Under the pieces are notes generated by a model. That model made no database searches and had not been told where the DNA came from. It saw nothing but the letters and a program-made list of their open reading frames with translations. This document shows, one piece after another, positions 7,570 through 15,311 of a DNA stretch of 20,331 nucleotides. The stretch is from contig DGQE01000008.1 of NCBI GenBank assembly GCA_002389645.1, positions 1 through 20,331 on the forward strand, in the 5' to 3' direction. The stretch's first letter is position 1; each line of letters opens with the position of its first letter. Position numbers and translations under genes: made by a program. This stretch comes from Flavobacteriales bacterium UBA4422. GTDB lineage: Bacteria > Bacteroidota > Bacteroidia > Flavobacteriales_G > Salibacteraceae.

Positions 7570-8276
7570 TCATCAAGTTGTTCGAACTGAGTATATGCTT
7601 TTTCAATACTGCTCCTAAGGACCGATGCCCCACTATCAATGATCAACACCTTAAAACGACTATCTGAAATTTTCTTTTTCCCTTCTTTCCGTCGAACAAT
7701 CAGCGGAACCTCCACTGCTTTGAAACCGTAGTAACGAATTATTTCATTTGGTGAAAAAGGCGGAAAGTAGAGTTTACTAGCCTGGTTGCTGGCATTTAGG
7801 AAGTACTTCAGCACAGAGGTCTCAATCAAAGGAGGATAGAGCTTTGAAAAGAACCAATCCCATGTGAAGTGGGCTACCCCAAAAGCTGGAATGTCCCTAT
7901 CCTTTGCAGCCAGAAAAGCCTCATACACAAAGTCGCTTAGGACAAAATCGTATGAATCAAGAGACTCGTTCTCCAAGTATTTTTCTGATCTCTGAATGTA
8001 ATCTTTGTAGTGAACTTCAATGGCTTGGTGGTCGGGCTCGCCCATCTTAGTCTTGTGCCAAGAAATGTTGTTGTAAACATCTAAATACTTCTCGGCAGGC
8101 AGAATTTTCCTAGCCATCTCTAAATGCTTGTGCGTTTGAACATGCAACTTGAGATTAGGTTGAAGTCTCTGCAATTCTTCTACGATGGCACTTTGACGAA
8201 CAATGTGACCAAAACCTTCATCCGACAAATAAACCTTAGTCCTCAAGTCAATATTTCTTCCTTCGAAAGAAGTCAT
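7488..8276 (-). pseudogene. MurG/UGT-like glycosyltransferase truncated by the IS fragment
   Basis: A 262-codon frame whose first about 235 residues look like the N-terminal Rossmann domain of a GT-B glycosyltransferase: KVYLSDEGFGHIVRQSAIVEELQRL at 14-38 has the G-x-G-H loop of MurG-like and UGT-like enzymes. Only the first residues of the second, donor-binding domain are reached (FKVLIIDSGAS). From about residue 237 the frame runs out of register into transposase DNA, and the last about 26 residues are junk before a chance stop at 7488. Full-length relatives have about 350-420 residues, so more than a third is missing, including the nucleotide-sugar site. Its start abuts the stop of the upstream GT4 gene with no gap, so the two were once co-transcribed. 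Probably inactive. Confidence 0.78.
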
Positions 8277-9527
8277 TTAGACTGAACTTTTGGTCAGTTT
8301 CTCAATGAGGTTCTTCACATTTCGATGTAGATCAAAATGTGTCTCCCAAAAGCTTTTCGCCTCCTCGGAGATTTCCTTTCGATCCTTTCTCTGTTCGAAG
8401 GATCGAATCCCCTCTTCAAGTGCCTCTGGCGTAAAATCTTTCTCAAGCAGGATTCCAAAACCTCTCTGAATTATCTCTTTCACTCCTCCCACATCGATTC
8501 CAAGGAGAGGTATTCCATAGGAGATTGCCTCCATCATTGAGACTGGCAGTCCTTCGGTCTCACTTGTATTGATATGTAAGTCGACCTCTCCAGAGGCATA
8601 AGCCTTTTGGATCTCCTGATTGGTGCAATCGCCCCGAAGTTCAATGGTTACTTTTTTGTTCTGCCTTTTCACGTTTTGGACTGCACGAATCATGCGTCCT
8701 ACGGAATAATCGTGATGGCGTTCATCTAGGCTCAAGTCACCGAAATGAATCCAGTGAACCTCATGTTCGAAGTTCAATAGAGCCTCTGCAATGAGGTGGA
8801 TTCGCTTTATGTTTCGGATCTTAGAACAAGAGGAAATGGTGAATTTTCGTTTGGCTTTATTCGCAGCTTGCGCTTCATAAAGCCTCTCGGAGCCTAAGTA
8901 GGCTAGAGCCAACTTAGGCTGGAATCCCGGATATTTATGCTTCAAGTATTCTAGACCATTTTGAGACACGCAGTACACTTTCTCAAGTTCCTTGAAGGTA
9001 GCACGACGAAAGGCCAATTTTTTCCCGCTAGGCTCCCGATGTTCATAGAGATCACGCCCATGGGCTTGAGTACTAAAAGAATGAATTGACTTCCATTTAC
9101 GAAGCAAAGCTAGGCTCAAAGACCAGTCGTCGAACCAATACGAAAGCATTGGCAGCTCTCCAAGTTTTAAGTCTTGGACAATATTTTCGATTGCAGACGC
9201 CCTTTTGAAGGCATTCTTCAATCGGGCTCTTCGTGTACGGATTCCAATCCAATAGCCTAGATTGAATGGAGCTAGAAACTGATCCTGTAGCAACATGACC
9301 GTTGAATGAAGCAGTTTTGATGAAGGGAGGCCATTCGAATCCATCAAAATTTGGTGGACTATTACTGCCTCTCCAAAGTCAAATCTTGGCAAGGAAGTGC
9401 AAAAGAGATGGACGCGCACGGACAATTTAACAAGCGATTCCAACTCATTTTGACAGTGCACCACATTGGGGTTCTCAACAAAAAAGCAAATGGTAGAATT
9501 GTTTCCCAACAAAATAGTTTTCACCAA
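8277..9527 (-). CDS. GT4-family glycosyltransferase
   Basis: About 416 residues. The N-terminal domain opens with a strand and a helix (ICFFVENPNVVHCQNELESL, 13-32) of the kind seen in WcaL/AmsK-like enzymes, with HGRDLY at 156-161. The C-terminal domain carries the GT4 E-x7-E signature, SETEGLPVSMMEA (322-334), then GIPLLGIDVGGVKEII. It should add one sugar to the lipid-linked repeat unit at the cytoplasmic face. There is no in-frame ATG near the N-terminus: the start must be TTG at 9525-9527 or GTG at 9522-9524. An ATG 19 bases upstream of the TTG is out of frame. It diverges from the MBOAT gene with only about 30 bp between them. The coding sequence is otherwise intact. Confidence 0.85.
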   Translation of the reverse strand: MVKTILLGNNSTICFFVENPNVVHCQNELESLVKLSVRVHLFCTSLPRFDFGEAVIVHQILMDSNGLPSSKLLHSTVMLLQDQFLAPFNLGYWIGIRTRRARLKNAFKRASAIENIVQDLKLGELPMLSYWFDDWSLSLALLRKWKSIHSFSTQAHGRDLYEHREPSGKKLAFRRATFKELEKVYCVSQNGLEYLKHKYPGFQPKLALAYLGSERLYEAQAANKAKRKFTISSCSKIRNIKRIHLIAEALLNFEHEVHWIHFGDLSLDERHHDYSVGRMIRAVQNVKRQNKKVTIELRGDCTNQEIQKAYASGEVDLHINTSETEGLPVSMMEAISYGIPLLGIDVGGVKEIIQRGFGILLEKDFTPEALEEGIRSFEQRKDRKEISEEAKSFWETHFDLHRNVKNLIEKLTKSSV

Positions 9528-9556
9528 GTTTGTGCAAACATAAGGTGCTAAGAGTT

Positions 9557-10989
9557 GTGTTATTCAATTCGATAGAATTCCTCATATTCCTGCCCATTGT
9601 TTTCGTCCTGTATTGGGCGTTGAACAGGCACCGTCGAGGGCAAAACTTTCTCCTCTTGTAAGCCAGCTATGTATTTTATGGCTGGTGGGACTGGCGGTTT
9701 CTAAGTCTCATTTTCATAAGCTCATTGCTCGACTTTATGTTGGGTTCTGCTTTATCCGGAACCGACGATAAAATCAGAAGAAAGCTGCTTGTCGGCCTCA
9801 GCTTGACAATCAACTTAGGATTCCTCGGATTCTTCAAGTACTATAATTTCTTCGTGGAAGAGTTCATCCAAGCATTTCAGTCTTTTGGGCTTCAACTGAA
9901 TGCTAGAACCTTGAACGTCATCCTACCTGTTGGAATCAGCTTTTATACTTTCCAAACCTTAAGCTATACTTTGGATGTCTATAAGCGCCGAATTGAGGCT
10001 TGTAAGGACCCTCTTGCCTTCTTCACATTTGTTTCATTCTTCCCTCAATTGGTGGCAGGCCCCATTGAGCGAGCAAGCAATTTGATTCCTCAATTTCAGA
10101 AAGATAAATCCTTCGATTCTGATGAAGCTGTAAAAGGGCTCAAGCAGATCCTTTGGGGACTCTTTAAAAAGGTGGTCATAGCCGACAGCTGTGCGAGTCA
10201 TGCGGACTTCATTTTCAGCAATCACGAAACTCTGCCAGGTAGCCTTCTCCTTTTAGGAGCTGTGTATTTCGCCTTCCAAATCTATGGCGACTTTTCTGGA
10301 TACTCCGACATAGCCATTGGGACGGCGCGCCTATTTGGTGTTTGCTTGATGCGAAATTTCGCCTATCCCTACTTCTCACGAGATATTGCTGAATTCTGGA
10401 GAAGGTGGCACATCTCATTGAGCACATGGTTTAGAGACTACCTATACATCCCACTTGGGGGAAGTAGAGTTTCAAAAGGAAAAGCGATTCGAAACATATT
10501 CATCATATTTCTTGTGAGCGGATTTTGGCATGGGGCAAATTGGACTTTCTTGGTTTGGGGTGGCTTGAACGCCTTGTATTTTCTACCCTCCTTTATTCTG
10601 AAACGAAATAGAAAGTTTGTAAGCGAGATTGCAGGGAGTAAGTGGCTACCTTCTTTAAGGGAGCTCATCGGAATCGGCATCACTTTCACCTTAACCTGCT
10701 TTGCTTGGATTTTTTTAGGGCTGACAATTTGGGAGAGGCCATTTCATATATCCATGGCATCTTCTCCTCTTCCCTTTTTAGCTCCCCTGGAAATCCAAAT
10801 CTGACATTAACCCCTTTGTACTTGATTGTCATCTTCCATATTTCCGAATGGATTTTCAGAAAAAAAGAGGTAAGTCTTGAAGCACTTAAAGTTCCGAGGG
10901 TGGTACGCTGGGCCATTTATTATGTACTCATTTACATGATTGTGTACTTCGCAGACAGCGAAGTGAGCTTTATCTACTTTCAGTTCTAA
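9557..10989 (+). pseudogene. MBOAT O-acyltransferase (AlgI/DltB-like) with nonsense and frameshift lesions
   Basis: Conceptually about 477 residues of a membrane-bound O-acyltransferase that moves acyl groups across the inner membrane onto exported polysaccharide. From GTG at 9557 the frame reads LFNSIEFLIFLPIVFVLYW, the standard MBOAT N-terminus. A TAA follows at 9659-9661 (codon 35), immediately before ASYVFYGWWDWRFLS, which is also conserved. The core is intact: FWRRWHISLSTWFRDYLYIPLGG with His at about codon 285 and GFWHGANWTFLVWGGLN with the catalytic His at about codon 325. At a T7 run (10710-10716) the frame slips by one base: WIF continues as FRADNLGEAISYI only in the other frame, to the TAA at 10987-10989. 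A -1 base deletion in the homopolymer explains it. Two independent lesions make function unlikely unless they are sequencing errors. Confidence 0.88.
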
Positions 10990-12017
10990 TGATCAACTGG
11001 CTTAAAAAAATTTCAGTCTTTCTCATCCCAGTCTTCATTATGTTGATCACTTACATCACCCTTGACCCTTTTCGAATAATAGGCAGTCTCGAAGAATCTA
11101 AAGTAGGCCCGGTTGCATCTAGTGACGACTATTACGGGGTTGAACGTTTTCTCCTAAACGTACAGTAGAATCACACCTACAATACCTTCGTCTTTGGGAA
11201 TTCAAAAACCCTGGCCTTTACTCCCGATGCTTTTTGTAAAAGCACTGAGTGTTCTTACTTCAACTTTGGCGCTCCAGGTGAATCAATCAGAAACATTCAT
11301 GATAAGTTGAACCTTATACTTGAAGAAGGTCAAGAATTAAAAAAAGTGTTGATAGTCTTGGACCACAAGGTTCTCATGAACGAAAACAATACGCACCCTG
11401 ATTTTATCGGGCCGGTTTACGAGCATCATCCATCTGTAAGCGAGAAATTTTGGATAGAGTTTCATCTAAGTTTTCTAAAGTTCTTCATCCGAGATTTTTT
11501 CTTCTATGATTTACTGAAATGGAAGTTGACCGGGAAATGGCATCCTTCCTTCAAAGGAAAAATAAGCGAAGTCAACCCTTCAGAATCGGTTGTCTACAAT
11601 AACATTCAAAACTTTTCCATTCGTACCAAGGCGGAAAGGCAAATAGAACAGCAACCAGATCTGTACTATTCAAGAATAAAAACTGAAATGAAAAAGCTAG
11701 AACCTGTAACCCACGAGCTCAAGCTGTCGACAAGGCAAGTAAATTTGATGAAGGAAATGAAGCTAATTTTTCTTGAACACAACACTGAGTTCAACATTAT
11801 TTTTGGCCCCTACTGGAATTCAGATCAATTGGATCGTAGTACAATTTCTATGATTAGCGAGTGTTTCGGAGCCGATCATGTATACGACTTTAGTGGGGGT
11901 AACCACTGGAATACAGATGTGCACAATTGGTATGAATCGAGTCACTATCGACCTACAGTTGGAGCCTCCATCTTGAAGTCCATTCAAGAAGAGGGCTACT
12001 CAAATCAATCAAAATAA
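10989..12017 (+). pseudogene. SGNH/AlgJ-like acyltransferase partner with an in-frame TAG
   Basis: The ATG at 10989 overlaps the MBOAT stop (TAATG). The protein would have about 342 residues: one N-terminal membrane anchor (about 8-24) and then a periplasmic domain. TAG at 11166-11168 is codon 60. The frame continues at once with TYNTFVFGNSKTLAF, where GNS is the SGNH block I position, and ends with NWYESSHYRPTVG, the conserved His block seen in the SGNH-like proteins paired with MBOATs (AlgX/AlgJ/DltD logic). Those partners finish acyl transfer onto the polysaccharide in the periplasm. The 236-codon frame from the TTG at 11307 has neither the anchor nor the GNS block and is unlikely to be made as such. 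The gene pair is inverted relative to the rest of the locus. Confidence 0.8.
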
Positions 12018-12027
12018 CCTAGGTTAT
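12014..12027. repeat. Perfect 14-bp palindrome over the stop codon of the SGNH-like gene
   Basis: ATAACCTAGGTTAT is a perfect palindrome that includes the TAA stop at 12015-12017. It lies in the about 60-bp gap between two convergent genes (12017 and 12080). It has no loop and no T tract, so it is not a classical terminator. I saw no other terminator-like hairpin in this gap. Confidence 0.45.
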
Positions 12028-12079
12028 CCAGCTCAATGCCCAAAGCCCGGTACATAAAACAGTAGCTCTGCTAACTCAT

Positions 12080-13609
12080 TTACCAAAGAATATTAGAAGT
12101 CGCGTTCTCATGTATAAGCAAGGCATAATCCTCATTTTCAAAAACGTTGATGAAATCGTCAAAATCGTATTTAGTGTTAAACTCCTCCTCAATTTTTTTG
12201 ACATAATTTTTATCTAGTACAACAATTTCAAAAACGTACTTTGCTCGAATCGCATTCAAATCAAAACTAGGTATGTAAGTCCTCTGTGGAAATACTTTCT
12301 GATACTCCGATTGAATGTCTTTACCCCCGATATTACCAAGTCTATTTAAGAAAATTGAACTAGGAGAAATGCATGCCAAATTAAAGCTCATCCGTGACGG
12401 GATGGTAAGTACGATGACTGATTTCTTTTCTAAAATAACCTTTGCCTCATCTAACAGCTCACTGAAACATCCAGTGGAAGAAAGTTTCCTTATCACGGTT
12501 TGATATCGGAGCCAGACTATCAAAGCCACCAAACTGAAACCCACAAATACAATTAAGAAAGAATCACTTAAAGTGGAAGCACATACTATGGTGGCTGGAA
12601 TAACTGAAAACTCCAAATACCGTTCTGGTTCTCCCAAAAACTTTAGTTTTTCAAAAGAGATTAAAATTCCTACAAGCACACTACTAATAAGCCAAATTGC
12701 CCAACCACCCACATCACTTCTACCAAAAGCCATGAGACCTAAAGATGGAACAAGGAGAACATTGAGGTAGAATAATTTCGCATATAGAGACCTGGCCATT
12801 AAGAAGCTCACAATACTTTTTGGATCTCTAAACAAGGACTTAAAATCAGATAAGAAAACATCAAAATGATTGAATTTTAAGGCTATATGCTTTTTTACAA
12901 GGAATTTGTTGTAGAAAATGGAATGTCTAATCAGCCCCTTTACGACTCGAAATGAATATCCCGCACTTAAAATAACGGATATTAAAAAGGTTGCCAGAAA
13001 TAGTAATACAGGAAGAAAGGAAAAGTGAAAGAGGGCTACAAATAAGGAGATGAATGCTATTGCTTGAATGGCAAATTTGCTCGACGTAAAAACCACTCCC
13101 CCAGAAATAATTGATACCACAAGAAAGTAAGGGTTGTTTGTTTCAAGAAAGATTATCAACCCAAATAAGTAGGCGTTTCCAAATAAAACACCAAATGGTC
13201 TCTCCGAAAGTTCCAATAGTCTTCCGGCATGTTCATAAAACAACCTGGAAAGAACAAATATTGAAGCCCAATAGTAATGTAGGTTCAGAAACCACAAGCT
13301 AAAAGCAACCAATCCTATAGCTAGGCAGTCAAGAATAAGGTTCAAAAACCCTCCACTTTCCCGGATAAACTGAGGACTAAATCCTAGAAGTCCTATCAGC
13401 TTATGATATCCCAACGGATAATCTTCACGGTCATTCAAAAGAAACTGATCAGTTGCTCGCTTGCCTTTTCTAAGCCTTAGAAAGTAGAGCAAATGAAGCG
13501 CCGAATCGCTGGAAGGCGAGTACAGAATATCAACAGCAAATTTTTTGAGCAAATAAACTCTGAATGAGATAAAAGCTAAGAACAATATGCCAAACAAAGT
13601 AAAAGCCAT
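12080..13609 (-). CDS. Polytopic membrane protein, GT-C or O-antigen-polymerase-like
   Basis: A 509-residue protein with roughly ten hydrophobic segments up to about residue 385, followed by a soluble tail of about 120 residues. The first external loop holds an acidic motif, SPSSDSALHLLYF (about 31-43), and then EDYPLGYHKL (62-71). A later loop has GEPERYLEF (about 332-340). An acidic first loop followed by a Y-P element, and a conserved Arg-Tyr loop, are features of GT-C transferases and some Wzy polymerases. I would call it a polyprenyl-linked sugar transferase or polymerase candidate without naming a family. Its ATG follows the formyltransferase stop with zero gap, so it is the last gene of the 16-12 kb operon, and it converges with the broken SGNH-like gene. 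Confidence 0.7.
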   Translation of the reverse strand: MAFTLFGILFLAFISFRVYLLKKFAVDILYSPSSDSALHLLYFLRLRKGKRATDQFLLNDREDYPLGYHKLIGLLGFSPQFIRESGGFLNLILDCLAIGLVAFSLWFLNLHYYWASIFVLSRLFYEHAGRLLELSERPFGVLFGNAYLFGLIIFLETNNPYFLVVSIISGGVVFTSSKFAIQAIAFISLFVALFHFSFLPVLLFLATFLISVILSAGYSFRVVKGLIRHSIFYNKFLVKKHIALKFNHFDVFLSDFKSLFRDPKSIVSFLMARSLYAKLFYLNVLLVPSLGLMAFGRSDVGGWAIWLISSVLVGILISFEKLKFLGEPERYLEFSVIPATIVCASTLSDSFLIVFVGFSLVALIVWLRYQTVIRKLSSTGCFSELLDEAKVILEKKSVIVLTIPSRMSFNLACISPSSIFLNRLGNIGGKDIQSEYQKVFPQRTYIPSFDLNAIRAKYVFEIVVLDKNYVKKIEEEFNTKYDFDDFINVFENEDYALLIHENATSNILW

Positions 13610-14548
13610 TCAACCCAACTCGTTAGAAGAAATTACCATTCCCTCATATAGCTCCATATTGGAATCTAAATCAAATTCAGTCACTAGTAACGATCCCGAC
13701 AAACACTTCACCAAAAATGCATCGTTAAAAAGTCTTACAATCTCTCCATATTGAGCTCTAGGCCATTCTAATCTGGTATCAAAGGGCACGCCTTTCCATA
13801 AGACTAATTTTGCCCCATTATATCGCGAAAATGCTCCGGGGTAGGGCCGGGTCGTCGCTCTAATCAAGTTATGTATCTCAAATACATCCATATTCTCCCA
13901 GTCAATAAGTCCAGATTTTTCAGTTCTCTTCTCGTAATAAGAGGGATCTCCAATTTGAGGAATTGCCTTGCCTGTCCCGCTGATAATCCCCGGGATGAAT
14001 TCTTCTAATAGGGCTTCAGTCGCAATGCTATTTTTGTAGTATAGGCTCTTTATATCATCCCAATGGTTGATGTCGAATGTCTTATGTCCATAAATATCAC
14101 CATCATCTACACCTTCCCTTACTTTAAATAAAGAAATCACAAATCTTGTCTTTCGCTGAATGATACTCCAGTTTAAAGGAGATCTACCTCTACCTTTCGG
14201 CAGCATTTCTGAGCTGCCATGCGTACCCAGTGCACCTATAGACAATGTTGAAAGTATCTCTTTTGGAATTAAGCGCTGCCACCCTCCCAACACCAACAAA
14301 TCGTAGTTTGTTGTTTTAAAATATGACACATCAATTGGTTCCTTTAAATCATAGCTTTTAACGTAATGTACTTTAACTTCCCCCCTAAGCTCCTCGCCAG
14401 CGTTCACATAACCGGAAACCTTATTCCTTGATGCCGTTTCCGAATCGATGGTCACATAACACGAAATCCCATATCCTAGCTTTGAGAAAAACCTAAAAAG
14501 ATCCAGTCCTTTCTGCGTCGAACTAACGATTGCTATTTTTTTATCCAT
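13610..14548 (-). CDS. Sugar N-formyltransferase (Fmt/ArnA-N fold)
   Basis: 312 residues from the ATG at 14546-14548. The longer frame to 14626 adds 26 residues that do not resemble a formyltransferase start and would overlap the deacetylase by 86 bp instead of 8. The hydrolase-fold core shows VLGGWQRLIPKEIL (87-99), GTHGSSEMLPKGRGRSPLNW (108-127) and GVDDGDIY (146-153), giving the catalytic His110 and Asp148 of the formyl-THF enzymes. In the canonical triad the residue two before His is Asn; here it is Gly108. The C-terminal region (about 215-312) resembles the Fmt-type second domain. It should transfer formyl from N10-formyl-THF to an amino sugar. Its overlap with a deacetylase gene suggests deacetylation followed by formylation. 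Confidence 0.83.
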   Translation of the reverse strand: MDKKIAIVSSTQKGLDLFRFFSKLGYGISCYVTIDSETASRNKVSGYVNAGEELRGEVKVHYVKSYDLKEPIDVSYFKTTNYDLLVLGGWQRLIPKEILSTLSIGALGTHGSSEMLPKGRGRSPLNWSIIQRKTRFVISLFKVREGVDDGDIYGHKTFDINHWDDIKSLYYKNSIATEALLEEFIPGIISGTGKAIPQIGDPSYYEKRTEKSGLIDWENMDVFEIHNLIRATTRPYPGAFSRYNGAKLVLWKGVPFDTRLEWPRAQYGEIVRLFNDAFLVKCLSGSLLVTEFDLDSNMELYEGMVISSNELG

Positions 14549-15311
14549 TCCAATCTGGGAGCTCTCTCCCCCACTTTTCCCAATGCTCAAGTTGCTTTTT
14601 TTTGTTGGAGCTAGATCTACCCTCAATCGCTGACCAAACTCGTTCCTTAGGCGAAGTTAGCTTTTCTGTCCACCATACCGGATGTGTCAAGATTTGGACT
14701 CTATGATGCGATTCTTCTAATCGTTGGGCTATTGATTCATTTCTCCAATAACCATTTGAGTCACTTGCATATGCCACATTATTCACGAAAAATGTAGAAT
14801 AAGCGTTTATCATCCCGGCTACATTATGTTGCCCATAATTTAAGGCCCATTTATTCGGGTTATGGAATGAAAATGCCTCGATTTTACGGTGAAATGTTCT
14901 TTCTAAAAAATTCTTCTCTGAAATGAGGTTTTCCTCGAAAGTCCTTTGATCCGTTACATCATAAAAAGCAAAGTCAAAATGAAGCGCGATGTCATGTCCC
15001 AAGTTCTCAAACTCCCTTATAATATCAAAGTTTTCCTTTTCAAATAAATTGTAAAACCTAGAATGCGGAAGGAGGAAGAATGTAGATTTGACACCCATCT
15101 CATGTTCTATTCTAGCAAGCTTTAATGCTCTGTGGGGGGAAAAATCTAGGTCATGCCTCCAAAGAACCCATGGGCCACCTTTGTTCTCACAATCTCTAAA
15201 AGAAATGAACTCATAACCAGCGTCTTTTGTCAATTGAAGCAGACTTCGGTAGGCATCGTGCGTAAAGTCTTCAAAGCAATATTGCTCAGAATGTGTGCTT
15301 ATTTTCTCCAT
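14541..15311 (-). CDS. Polysaccharide deacetylase-like protein (NodB fold, WbmS-like)
   Basis: A 256-residue cytoplasmic protein with no signal peptide or anchor. The NodB-type metal site is recognisable: WRHDLDFSPHRA (51-62, with Asp54/Asp56), GHDIALHFDF (105-114) supplying a ligand His, SFHNP (148-152) and LTHPVWW (208-214) near the C-terminus. This pattern matches the O-antigen deacetylase group that includes Bordetella WbmS. Without an export signal it would act on a nucleotide sugar or on the cytoplasmic lipid-linked intermediate. Its 3' end overlaps the formyltransferase start by 8 bp (the last codons contain ATGGATAA), and its start overlaps the sulfotransferase by 13 bp. Deacetylase fold is fairly sure; the sugar is unknown. 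Confidence 0.8.
   Translation of the reverse strand: MEKISTHSEQYCFEDFTHDAYRSLLQLTKDAGYEFISFRDCENKGGPWVLWRHDLDFSPHRALKLARIEHEMGVKSTFFLLPHSRFYNLFEKENFDIIREFENLGHDIALHFDFAFYDVTDQRTFEENLISEKNFLERTFHRKIEAFSFHNPNKWALNYGQHNVAGMINAYSTFFVNNVAYASDSNGYWRNESIAQRLEESHHRVQILTHPVWWTEKLTSPKERVWSAIEGRSSSNKKKQLEHWEKWGRELPDWNG

Noticed and set aside
9725..10804. Intact 359-residue MBOAT
   Set aside because: It lacks the conserved N-terminus (present upstream beyond a TAA), and its last about 25 residues are out of frame. The real C-terminus continues in another frame to 10989.
9659..11168. Stop-codon recoding (TAA or TAG read as sense)
   Set aside because: Two different stop codons would need to be recoded while all neighbouring genes use TAA, TAG and TGA as normal stops, so mutation or sequence error is simpler.
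11307..12017. Separate 236-residue gene starting at an internal TTG
   Set aside because: The same frame extends upstream through a TAG to an ATG coupled to the MBOAT stop, with conserved anchor and GNS block, so it is the 3' part of one interrupted gene.
12018..12079. Bidirectional terminator between the convergent genes
   Set aside because: Only a loop-less 14-bp palindrome is present, with no stem-loop plus T tract on either strand.
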